Shown here one piece after another: positions 7,624 through 15,712 of a stretch of DNA of 64,000 bases. Each line of letters starts with the position of its first letter. Position 1 is the stretch's first letter. The notes under the pieces are model-generated. The model saw only the letters and a list, made by a program, of their open reading frames with translations. It did no database searches and was not told the origin of the DNA. The stretch is from NCBI RefSeq assembly GCF_019331795.1, contig NZ_JAHPZL010000003.1, forward strand, positions 161,888 to 225,887, in the 5' to 3' direction. Source of the DNA: Austwickia sp. TVS 96-490-7B (GTDB taxonomy: Bacteria; Actinomycetota; Actinomycetes; Actinomycetales; Dermatophilaceae). The position numbers were made by a program, and so were the translations under genes.

Positions 7624-8966
7624 GCGGGATCGCCTCCACGCCAGAGCAGCCGCATCCCCATGATCGGGCAGGGGGATCTCCCCGACGAGCCGCAGTGATC
7701 GGGGCGGGCGTCTCCGGACTGACCGCGGCGTATCTCCTCCACCGCAGCTATGCGGTCACGCTCTACGAAGCCCAACCCCGTCTGGGCGGTCACGCCCACA
7801 CCCACGACATCACCGACTCAGCGGGGACCCTTCACCACGTCGACACCGGTTTCATCGTTCACAATGACCGCACCTATCCCCACCTGCTGCGCCTCTTCAA
7901 CGAACTGGACATCGCGACCCGCCCCACCGAGATGAGCATGAGCATCGCCTGCGGCGGGTGCGGACTGGAATACGCCGGGGGCCGAGGCGCGGGCGGCATC
8001 CTCGCTCGCCCCACCACTCTCGTGCGGGACCGCCGATTCATGCGCATGCTCACCCAGGTGTTGCGTTTCCACCGCGCCGCGCAGGCCGAGCTCGCCGCAG
8101 GCCGCGCCGAAGGAGCAGGACAGGGGGTGCGCGTCGCTGTCGGCGAACCCTTCGGAGTCTGGCTAGAACGTCACCGCTTCACGAGGTACTTCGTCCATCA
8201 CTATGCGATCCCCCTCGTCGCGTGCGTGTGGAGCACCGGTCATGCCTTGGCCCTGGACTATCCGGCGCGCTACCTGTTCACCTTCCTCGAGCATCACGGG
8301 ATGTTATCGGTCGGCGGCAGCCCGCAGTGGCGCACCGTCGTCGGCGGGTCTCGCACCTACGTCGACGCCATCGCTGCTCGCCTCCCCGCAGCGCGGCTCA
8401 GCGAACCGGTGCGCGGCGTGCGCCAGGGAGACGACGGCGTGCACGTCCGCACCGCGAACGGCATCACGACGTACGACGTGGCGGTCATCGCCACCCACGC
8501 TGACGAAGCGTTAGCGCTGCTTGAACACCCCACCGACGTCCAGAACGACGTGCTGGGAGCATTCAGCTACAGCCTCAATGACACCGTGCTGCACACCGAC
8601 GACACCTGGCTACCGCGAGCGCCGCGGGCTCAGGCGTCGTGGAACTATCGGATGCGTTCGTGTACCGACCTTGACGAGGCGCCGGTGGTGACGTATTGGA
8701 TGAATCGGTTGATGGGTCACCGCTCGGCCGAGCCGCATCTGGTGACTCTTAACGGTGGGGTCGCTCTGGATGAACGCCGCGTGTTGGCTCGGATGGCGTA
8801 TACCCATCCGGTGTATACGCCCGTGTCGGTGGCTGCGCAGGCTCGCCTGGGCGAGGTGGGTAATGAGCGGTTGGTGTTTGCGGGGGCCTATCACGGGTGG
8901 GGTTTCCACGAGGATGGCGCCGCGTCTGGGGTCGCTGCAGCCGCGCGCCTCGGGGTGAGCTGGTGA
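7620..8966 (+). CDS. FAD-dependent amine-oxidase-like flavoprotein
   Basis: 448 residues. A Rossmann FAD motif begins near residue 22 (AAVIGAGVSGLTAAYLL) with the second ribose-binding acidic residue in VTLYEAQPRLGGHA. The C-terminal FAD motif is LVFAGAYHGWGFHEDGAASG. It belongs to the flavoproteins that travel with DUF1365 and cyclopropane-fatty-acid-synthase-type methyltransferases, as found here. In Proteobacteria such sets belong to light- or singlet-oxygen-responsive lipid-modification regulons, and some make methylated or furan fatty acids. It is predicted to desaturate or oxidise an acyl chain before or after methylation; the substrate is inferred. It overlaps the genes on both sides by 4 nt. 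Confidence 0.85.
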   Translation: MSGIASTPEQPHPHDRAGGSPRRAAVIGAGVSGLTAAYLLHRSYAVTLYEAQPRLGGHAHTHDITDSAGTLHHVDTGFIVHNDRTYPHLLRLFNELDIATRPTEMSMSIACGGCGLEYAGGRGAGGILARPTTLVRDRRFMRMLTQVLRFHRAAQAELAAGRAEGAGQGVRVAVGEPFGVWLERHRFTRYFVHHYAIPLVACVWSTGHALALDYPARYLFTFLEHHGMLSVGGSPQWRTVVGGSRTYVDAIAARLPAARLSEPVRGVRQGDDGVHVRTANGITTYDVAVIATHADEALALLEHPTDVQNDVLGAFSYSLNDTVLHTDDTWLPRAPRAQASWNYRMRSCTDLDEAPVVTYWMNRLMGHRSAEPHLVTLNGGVALDERRVLARMAYTHPVYTPVSVAAQARLGEVGNERLVFAGAYHGWGFHEDGAASGVAAAARLGVSW

Positions 8967-10939
8967 ACCTTCCTGCGCTGCCGGCCATCGTGCACGGAGA
9001 TGTGGTGCACTCTCGACGCGAACCGCTTCGGCATCGTTTCCGGCATCGGATGTATCTGTGGCTCATCGATGTTGATGATCCGCCGGATCCGCGGCGGCCG
9101 TGGCGGTGGCTGGGTCATGTCAGTGCCGCCGACCATCTGGGTGATCCGGCGTCCTCGATCGGCGCGAATATCCGCGGTTTTTTGGCTGCGCAGGGGTCGC
9201 CGGTGCCGCCGGGTGCGCGGGTGGTGTTGCTTGCCCAGGCGCGCGCCTTCGGTCACTGTTTTGACCCGATCAGCGTGTTTTGGGTGATCGACGGCGGCCA
9301 GGTCGTCACTGTGGTGGCTGAGGTGCATAACACCTACGGCGATCGGCATGCCTACGTGCTGCACCCTGACGAGCAGGGTCAAGCCCGCACGGACAAGGTG
9401 TTGTATGTGTCACCGTTTTATGACACCAGCGGGCATTACGAGTTGAGTTTTACGCTGTGCCCGCAGCGAGTGGCGGTGAGTGTCCGCTTACGCCGCGAGG
9501 GCGCTCACCACGATTTCGTGGCTGCTTTCGTGGGTGTCCCTGAGGCGGCAACTCGACGAACTGTCCTACGGGCTGTCGCGCGCCAGCCCGCGGTGACCTG
9601 GCAGATCAGCACCTTGATCCGGGTGCACGGCATCGCACTGTGGCTCCGGCGGCTGCCTGTCGTGCCTCGTCCGGCGGCGCGTCCCCAGCCCGGCATCACT
9701 GGACCGGACGTCGCCAGAGCCGATGGGACTCGCCAGGCTCCTCGCGTGGTGGCGCGTCGGGCCGCTCAGATCATGGTCGAGTACGCATTGCGGCAAGTCT
9801 CTGTCCGGGCGATTTACCCGGATGGTCGCGTCGTCGGTGCTGGTGGCGCCGATGCTCCGACGTTGCTCATCCATCAACCAGAGGCGATCTTTGATCGGCT
9901 CGCGCGACATCCCAAACTGGGTCTCGGCGAGGGATATACCGCCGATGAATGGGGCGCTGCCCCTGGCACGGACCTGGCCGACGCGCTCACTCCTTTCGCT
10001 GCTCGTCTCGCGGAGGTCATCCCGGCACCCCTGTGGCGATTACGTCGGCTGGTGGACACTGCGCTGCCCGACGCTCACCGCAACACCCGGCATGGCGCCC
10101 GGGCCAACATCGCCCACCACTACGACCTGTCCAATGAGCTATTCGCGACGTTCCTCGACGAGACCATGACGTATTCGGCGGCGCTCTTTGGCCCAGAACC
10201 GGACACGCAGAGCCTGGCCTCGGCGCAGCGCGCCAAAATGGACGCGATCCTGGACCTCGCCCACGTTGGTCCGGGAACTGACCTGCTGGAGATTGGCAGT
10301 GGCTGGGGTGCGCTCGCTATCGCGGCTGGACAGCGTGGTGCTCGGGTGCGGTCGATCACGTTGTCAGCTGAGCAGCACGCCGAGGCGCGACGCCGGGTCG
10401 AGGCTGCTGGCCTCGCTGATCGGGTGTCGATCGAGGTGTGTGACTACCGTGATGTCACGGGTCGTTATGACGCCATTGTCAGCGTCGAAATGCTCGAAGC
10501 GGTGGGTGAGGAATTCTGGCCGACGTACCTGCGTCTTTTGCGGCACCGGTTGCGTCCCGGGGGTGTCGCTGCGGTGCAGACGATCACGATGAGTCATGAA
10601 CGTTTTCTCGCTACCCGGCGCAGTCACGGCTGGATCCAAGAACATATTTTTCCCGGCGGGTTGATTCCGTCGGTAGCGGTGATCCGGGATATCGGCGCGC
10701 ACTATGCCGGTCTGCGGGTCGAGGTGGTGCGCTCCCTCGGGGCCAGTTATGCCGAGACCTTGCGACGATGGCGTCAACATTTTATGGAGCATGAGGACGA
10801 GGTGCGACGGGCTGGGTTCGGTGACAGTGACTTTCGTCGTATGTGGGAGTTTTACTTGGCGTATAGCGAAGCCGGTTTCCGGTCGGGATACCTCGACGAT
10901 GTCCACGTACGGATCACTGCGGAGGAACCATGCAACTGA
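8963..10939 (+). CDS. Fusion: DUF1365 + cyclopropane-fatty-acyl-phospholipid synthase family methyltransferase
   Basis: 658 residues from the GTG at 8963, which overlaps the flavoprotein stop by 4 nt. Residues ~1-235 are a complete DUF1365 domain: VHSRREPLRHRFRHRMYLWL, FGHCFDPISVFWV, VVAEVHNTYGDRHAY, KVLYVSPFYD. Residues ~270-655 are a Cfa-type SAM methyltransferase: a YDLSNELF helix, DLLEIGSGWGALAI as the SAM motif, and SVEMLEAVGEEFW. Known Cfa enzymes add a methylene from SAM across an acyl double bond. The Cys of the E. coli bicarbonate-site segment YSC is Ala here (TYSAALFG), so plain cyclopropanation is not assured. DUF1365 and Cfa proteins are usually separate adjacent genes, so one polypeptide is notable. 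Role: membrane lipid modification with the flanking flavoprotein and SDR. Confidence 0.9.
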   Translation: MNLPALPAIVHGDVVHSRREPLRHRFRHRMYLWLIDVDDPPDPRRPWRWLGHVSAADHLGDPASSIGANIRGFLAAQGSPVPPGARVVLLAQARAFGHCFDPISVFWVIDGGQVVTVVAEVHNTYGDRHAYVLHPDEQGQARTDKVLYVSPFYDTSGHYELSFTLCPQRVAVSVRLRREGAHHDFVAAFVGVPEAATRRTVLRAVARQPAVTWQISTLIRVHGIALWLRRLPVVPRPAARPQPGITGPDVARADGTRQAPRVVARRAAQIMVEYALRQVSVRAIYPDGRVVGAGGADAPTLLIHQPEAIFDRLARHPKLGLGEGYTADEWGAAPGTDLADALTPFAARLAEVIPAPLWRLRRLVDTALPDAHRNTRHGARANIAHHYDLSNELFATFLDETMTYSAALFGPEPDTQSLASAQRAKMDAILDLAHVGPGTDLLEIGSGWGALAIAAGQRGARVRSITLSAEQHAEARRRVEAAGLADRVSIEVCDYRDVTGRYDAIVSVEMLEAVGEEFWPTYLRLLRHRLRPGGVAAVQTITMSHERFLATRRSHGWIQEHIFPGGLIPSVAVIRDIGAHYAGLRVEVVRSLGASYAETLRRWRQHFMEHEDEVRRAGFGDSDFRRMWEFYLAYSEAGFRSGYLDDVHVRITAEEPCN

Positions 10940-11664
10940 ACGGCACTCGCGTGTGGATTGTCGGGGCGTCCAGCGGGATCGGCGCGGCACTCGCCGACGA
11001 ACTGCATTCCCGCGGCGCCCAGGTCGCTATTTCTGCTCGCCGGATGGCGCAGCTCACGGAGGTGTCTCGGGGTCGGATGGTCGAGGTGACGGCTGATGTG
11101 ACGGATCAGGGCGCGGTTGCTAATGCGGCTGCGGCGGTGCGCGCGCAGCTCGGCGAGATTGATGCGGTGGTCGTGGCGTCGGGGTATTGGCAGCGCGCCG
11201 ATGGCCGCTCGTGGGATTGTGCCGAGTTTGACCGGCATGTTGCTGTGAACGTGACCGGCCTGTCCCATGTCATTGGGGCGGTCATGCCGGACATGGTGCG
11301 TCGTGGCCGGGGAACCTTCGCAGCGGTTGCGTCAGTGGCGGGTTATCGCGGAGTGCCTGGGGCGGAATACTACGGCGCCACTAAAGCGGCGCAGATCTGC
11401 TTGCTGGAATCGCTGCGGGCATCGGTGGCTGGCTGCGGTGTCCATGTCACCACTATCTGCCCAGGCTTCGTCCGGACCGACATGACCAGTAGCAATACCT
11501 TCCCAATGCCTTTCATCATTCCCCCCGAAGCTGCCGCACGAAGCATCGCCGACGGGCTGGCACACGACCGCCACGAAATCGTTTTCCCGGCACCGATGGC
11601 CATCCTCATGAAAGCCGCCCGATGGGCACCCGTGGGGATATGGGCACGCGCCGTACGTCGATGA
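10930..11664 (+). CDS. Short-chain dehydrogenase/reductase
   Basis: 244 residues, classical SDR. The cofactor motif is VGASSGIG near residue 11, followed by an Arg-rich segment (ISARRM) that favours NADP(H). The catalytic Ser lies in AVASVAGYRG, and Tyr and Lys in YYGATKAA. ICPGFVRTDM is the usual substrate-loop start. The C-terminal segment PMAILMKAARWAPVGIWA is hydrophobic and may touch the membrane. It overlaps the 3' end of the DUF1365-Cfa gene by 10 nt, so it is the last gene of the four-gene lipid operon. It probably reduces or oxidises an oxygenated acyl intermediate or fatty aldehyde; the substrate is inferred. Confidence 0.9.
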   Translation: MQLNGTRVWIVGASSGIGAALADELHSRGAQVAISARRMAQLTEVSRGRMVEVTADVTDQGAVANAAAAVRAQLGEIDAVVVASGYWQRADGRSWDCAEFDRHVAVNVTGLSHVIGAVMPDMVRRGRGTFAAVASVAGYRGVPGAEYYGATKAAQICLLESLRASVAGCGVHVTTICPGFVRTDMTSSNTFPMPFIIPPEAAARSIADGLAHDRHEIVFPAPMAILMKAARWAPVGIWARAVRR

Positions 11665-11909
11665 ACGCGTGACCGGTCTGGACCAATGATGCTGGACAAC
11701 AAATCACCCACCGCAACCAGCAGCTCCGATCAGCCGTGATCGCCAGAGCGCAGGTCACCAATTCCCCTGTGTGCCATACTGACCGATGCTCCGGACTGTT
11801 GAATGTGATACCGGAGCCCCTCCGTGACAGTGCCCGTAGTCAGACGGACTCGCCTTGCGCCACCTCCGACACGGCAACACTGGCATCACCTGCTCAACGA
11901 GGAGTAGCC

Positions 11910-12851
11910 ATGACGGCACGCGGCGTCCGATTCACCCACCCACACCCTGCCACCGGCAGCAACCGCAGCAGAGCTTTCACCGGTCTCGCTGCGGCTGTCG
12001 CTCTCCTCCTCGGATGTGGGGTCACCGCACCCACGTCAGCCCACGCTGCCCCAGAGCGCAAAGCGACCAGCTTGGTCTACGTCGAGGTCAACTCCCACGA
12101 GATGGCCAATGTCAACAAATACCGACTGGCTGACGGATCCAAAGCATTCGACGTGGCGATCATCTTCGCCGCCAACATCAACTCCGACGACAGTGGCGCT
12201 GCCACCCTCCACCTCAACGAACGGGTCAAGTGGACCCTCGACAACGCCGACACCCAAATCAGGCCGTTGCAGCAGCGAGGCACCAAAGTGACCCTCTCCC
12301 TGCTCGGCAACCACCAGAAAGCTGGCTTCGCGAATTTCCCGACCAAAGAAGCCGCCCAGAAATACGCCGGGGAAGTCGCTCAGGTCGTCAATCAGTACCA
12401 ACTCGACGGCGTAGACCTCGACGACGAATGGGTCACCTACGGCACCAATGGCGTCCCCGCAGCCACCAGCCAATCCGCGGTGTGGCTCGTCGAATCACTC
12501 CGGGAGAAACTCCCCAGCAACAGCATCCTGTCCCTCTACAACATCGGCGCAACAGCCGATCAGCTGCGCCAAGCCCCGGCCTCCGTGATCTCGAAGCTCA
12601 GCTACATTTCCAACCCGCACTACGGCTCCTACCGTGCGCCATCCTTCCCCGTCGATAAGTCCCGGTTGGGCGCAGCAGCGGTCAACTTCACTCAGGAATC
12701 CAGCTCCACCATCGCTGACTTCGCCCAGCGCACCGTTCGAGACGGGTACGGCGTCTTCGTGACCTACAACCTCACTGGCGCCGACCATCAGGCATCAGTG
12801 TCCGCATTCACCGAGAAGCTCTACGGCCAGAAAGCCACCTCCGGGAGCTGA
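11910..12851 (+). CDS. Secreted endo-beta-N-acetylglucosaminidase (EndoH-like GH18)
   Basis: 313 residues from the ATG at 11910, which has GAGGAG about six bases upstream. A signal peptide spans ~1-48 (twin arginine-free n-region, hydrophobic FTGLAAAVALLLGCGV, A-H-A before the mature protein). The mature part is one GH18 barrel: SLVYVEVNSHEMANVNKY, VTLSLLGNHQ, and DGVDLDDEW carrying the catalytic D-x-D-D-E arrangement of EndoH-type enzymes. These cleave the chitobiose core of N-linked glycans and release the oligosaccharide from glycoproteins. The substrate is presumably eukaryotic glycoprotein, suggesting a host-associated or scavenging life style. It is monocistronic, closed by a strong terminator. 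Confidence 0.85.
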   Translation: MTARGVRFTHPHPATGSNRSRAFTGLAAAVALLLGCGVTAPTSAHAAPERKATSLVYVEVNSHEMANVNKYRLADGSKAFDVAIIFAANINSDDSGAATLHLNERVKWTLDNADTQIRPLQQRGTKVTLSLLGNHQKAGFANFPTKEAAQKYAGEVAQVVNQYQLDGVDLDDEWVTYGTNGVPAATSQSAVWLVESLREKLPSNSILSLYNIGATADQLRQAPASVISKLSYISNPHYGSYRAPSFPVDKSRLGAAAVNFTQESSSTIADFAQRTVRDGYGVFVTYNLTGADHQASVSAFTEKLYGQKATSGS

Positions 12852-12873
12852 TCCTCTAGCACCCTCATCACGA

Positions 12874-12915
12874 CGGCTCGGCCGGGAACCCTCAGAAGGA
12901 TTCCCGGCCGAGCCG
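12874..12915. terminator. Bidirectional terminator between the EndoH-like gene and glgP
   Basis: A 15-bp perfect inverted repeat (12874-12888 and 12901-12915, arm CGGCTCGGCCGGGAA) encloses a 12-nt loop and extends imperfectly outward through ACGAC/GTCGT. It lies between two convergent genes and fits a shared intrinsic terminator, although T-runs are short as is common in high-GC genomes. Confidence 0.8.
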
Positions 12916-12930
12916 CGTCGTACCAGCAGG

Positions 12931-15507
12931 TCAGGCGTTGACCGCCAACCCGAACTCGGCAGGGGTGGTCAGGTGCCGGTGCGTCGGGACGACCCGCACC
13001 GTATACCCGAACGATCCAGTCTCAGTGACCTTCATTTCCCCTTCGAACCGGTGCCGTCCACCCTCATAGGACTCCGCGACATGCAGCGAGTACGTCGACG
13101 TGTTGGACAGCTGGTCATTGGCGTCAACGTGACCGTAGACCACCTGCACATCGACGTCCTCCGGTCGCAACACCCCCAAAGAGATGAACGCCTTGATGTG
13201 GAAGGTGTCGCCGACCTGCGGAGAATCCGCTACCCCAGAGGATTCGACGTGGTCCACGTGCAGCGTTGACCACGCCGAGGTGATCTTGCTGCGATACGCA
13301 GCCAGTTCCTTGGCAGCGTCGAAGCCCCGATCCGCCATCGTGTGGTTGGCCCGGGCCGCAGGGACATACAGGTCACGGGTGTAGTCCTGCACCTGTCGGG
13401 TCGCCAACACCTTCGGCCCCAGCGTGGCCAGGGTGTGCCGCATCATCGCGACCCACCGGCGAGGCACCCCGTGCTCGTCAACGTCGTAGAACCGTGGCGC
13501 AACCCGGTTTTCGATGAGGTCGTACAGCGCTGCCGCTTCGATGTCGTCTCGACGGTCCGGGTCGGCGATGCCGTCAGCAGTGGGGATATCCCAGCCGTTC
13601 TCGCCGTCGTACCACTCGTCCCACCAGCCGTCGAGGATCGACAGGTTGAGTCCGCCGTTCAGGGCAGCTTTCATCCCGGACGTGCCACACGCTTCCAGCG
13701 GACGCAGCGGGTTGTTCAACCACACATCGCAGCCCGGGTAGAGGTGGCGGGCCATCCCGATGTCGTAGTTCGGCAAGAACACGATGCGGTGGCGGATCTC
13801 CGGGTCGTCCGCAAACTGCACCATCTTCTGGATGAGCCGTTTGCCGTTGTCATCCGCCGGGTGCGACTTCCCCGCGATGACCAACTGCATCGGACGCTCC
13901 GGGTGCAGCAGCAAGCGCTTAAGCCGTTCCGGGTCGCGCAGCATCAACGTCAACCGCTTGTACGTCGGAACTCGCCGGGCGAACCCGATGGTCAGCACGT
14001 CCGGGTCGAGGATGGAATCGGTCCAGCCCAGCTCAGGGCGAGCTGCACCCCGCTTGGCCCAGGAATCCCGCATCCGAGTGCGAGCCATCTCCACCAGGGT
14101 CTGCCGCAGTTCGCGTTTCAACCCCCAGATCTGCTCATCCGTGGCGCGCTCGGCAAACTGGGCGATCTTGGCGCTCGAAGACTCCAACGGTCCGTAACTA
14201 TCCGAGAGGTCGAAGATCCGCTGATCGACCCAGGTCGGGGCGTGCACACCGTTCGTGATCGAGGTGATCGGCACCTCGGAGTCATCGAATCCGGGCCACA
14301 ACCCGTGGAACATGTCTCGGCTGACGATGCCATGCAGTTTGCTGACGCCATTGGAATGTTTCGCCATCCGCAAACCCATGACCGCCATGTTGAAGACCCC
14401 GGCTTCGCCGCCTTCGTAGGTCTCCGCACCCAAGGCGAGTAGCCGGTCCACCGGTACCCCATCCAGGGCGTTGTCGCCGCCGAAATAGTGGCGGATCTGG
14501 TCCACGCCAAAACGGTCAATCCCCGCCGGCACCGGGGTGTGCGTGGTGAATACCGTTGCTGCTCGTGTCGCCTCGACAGCTTCATCGAAGGTGAGGTTGT
14601 GTTGGGTGACCAGCTCATGGATGCGTTCGACACCGAGGAACCCAGCGTGGCCCTCGTTGCAGTGGTAGACGTCGGGGTCAGGAGCGCCAGTCAATGCGCT
14701 CCACGCACGCAACGCCCGCACTCCACCGATACCCAGCAGCATCTCTTGCAGCAAGCGCTGCTCACCGCCACCGCCGTACAACCGGTTGGTCACGGTCCGC
14801 AGATCCGGGTCGTTCTCGTGGACATCAGAATCGAGCAGCAGCAGCGGCACCCGGCCGACCTGCGCCTTCCACACGAACGCCCGCAACGTGCGATGACCCG
14901 GAATCGACAATTCCACCAAAACCGGCTTGTCGTCGGCGTCCCGGAGCAAAGACAGCGGCAGCCCGTCAGGGTCCAGGACCGGGTAGGTCTCCTGCTGCCA
15001 CCCGTCCCGGTTCAACGACTGGGCAAAATAACCAGTCTGGTAGAACAGGCCCACACCAACTACGGGCACACCAAGGTCGGAGGCTGATTTCAAGTGGTCA
15101 CCGGCGAGGATTCCCAACCCGCCGGAGTACTGCGGCAGGACCTCGGTGATCCCAAATTCAGCAGAGAAGTACGCGATAGAACTCGGCACCGTGCCGTCAA
15201 CCTCGTCAGCCCACTGCTGATACCAGCGAGGCTGAGTCAGATACGACTGCATGTCGGTGTAGGCCGCCTTAACCCTGGCGACGTAATCGGGGTCGGCTGC
15301 GAGACGGGACAGCTCGTCTGCCGACAGGCTGGACAACAGGGCGACTGGGTCATGCCCGACCTGTTCCCACCGAATCGGAGCGGTCTCCTCGAATAGCGTG
15401 CGGGTCGCGGTATGCCACGACCAGCGCAAGTTAATCGCGAGCTCCCCCAACTCACTGATCGACTCCGGTAGGACTGAGCGGACGTTGAAGCGTCGAATTG
15501 CCTTCAC
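12931..15507 (-). CDS. glgP: Glycogen/alpha-glucan phosphorylase
   Basis: 858 residues from the GTG at 15507, where the typical family N-terminus (K-A-I-R-R-F-N-V) begins; the frame is open further upstream. This is the actinobacterial/thermophile GlgP type. It opens with LRWSWHTATRTLFEE. The catalytic body includes YFSAEFGI, GGLGILAGDHLKSASDLG, CNEGHAGFLGVERI and TTHTPVPAGIDRF. The pyridoxal-phosphate end carries GTSGMKAALNGGLNLSILDGWWDEWYDGENGW. It releases glucose-1-phosphate from alpha-1,4 glucans using phosphate. It is divergent from glgE, so breakdown and synthesis arms share a control region. Glucose-1-phosphate would feed Pgm at 26.9 kb, and GlgX trims the limit dextrin. Confidence 0.95.
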   Translation of the reverse strand: MKAIRRFNVRSVLPESISELGELAINLRWSWHTATRTLFEETAPIRWEQVGHDPVALLSSLSADELSRLAADPDYVARVKAAYTDMQSYLTQPRWYQQWADEVDGTVPSSIAYFSAEFGITEVLPQYSGGLGILAGDHLKSASDLGVPVVGVGLFYQTGYFAQSLNRDGWQQETYPVLDPDGLPLSLLRDADDKPVLVELSIPGHRTLRAFVWKAQVGRVPLLLLDSDVHENDPDLRTVTNRLYGGGGEQRLLQEMLLGIGGVRALRAWSALTGAPDPDVYHCNEGHAGFLGVERIHELVTQHNLTFDEAVEATRAATVFTTHTPVPAGIDRFGVDQIRHYFGGDNALDGVPVDRLLALGAETYEGGEAGVFNMAVMGLRMAKHSNGVSKLHGIVSRDMFHGLWPGFDDSEVPITSITNGVHAPTWVDQRIFDLSDSYGPLESSSAKIAQFAERATDEQIWGLKRELRQTLVEMARTRMRDSWAKRGAARPELGWTDSILDPDVLTIGFARRVPTYKRLTLMLRDPERLKRLLLHPERPMQLVIAGKSHPADDNGKRLIQKMVQFADDPEIRHRIVFLPNYDIGMARHLYPGCDVWLNNPLRPLEACGTSGMKAALNGGLNLSILDGWWDEWYDGENGWDIPTADGIADPDRRDDIEAAALYDLIENRVAPRFYDVDEHGVPRRWVAMMRHTLATLGPKVLATRQVQDYTRDLYVPAARANHTMADRGFDAAKELAAYRSKITSAWSTLHVDHVESSGVADSPQVGDTFHIKAFISLGVLRPEDVDVQVVYGHVDANDQLSNTSTYSLHVAESYEGGRHRFEGEMKVTETGSFGYTVRVVPTHRHLTTPAEFGLAVNA

Positions 15508-15712
15508 CTGCACGATAGTACGTGACAAAGGTGACACTATGACAGCGGGTGGTGTCGACAAAGCCCCAGGTCAGTCGTCTGGTCCAGGTCAACAGCGTCA
15601 CCGGAAGCCCCAGGAAAAGGCGACAACACCTCGGCGACACCACCCGACCCTCCACCGCCGTGCCCGGACCCGCGGGTGCACTGCGACCAGCACAACAGAT
15701 AGCGTCAGCAAC
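15508..15712. promoter_or_regulatory. Divergent glgP/glgE control region with nested repeats
   Basis: If glgE starts at 15713, about 205 bp separate the start codons. Around 15514-15541 there is an inverted pair ATAGT...ACTAT enclosing a direct repeat GTGACA-AAG-GTGACA. The symmetry suggests an operator for a shared regulator, but no regulator gene adjoins. If glgE instead starts at the ATG at 15539, these elements would sit in a 31-bp gap and overlap both 5' ends. Confidence 0.4.

Noticed and set aside
13342-14442. 366-codon plus-strand frame within glgP
   Set aside because: Antisense to conserved phosphorylase sequence; no ribosome-binding site or recognisable motif.
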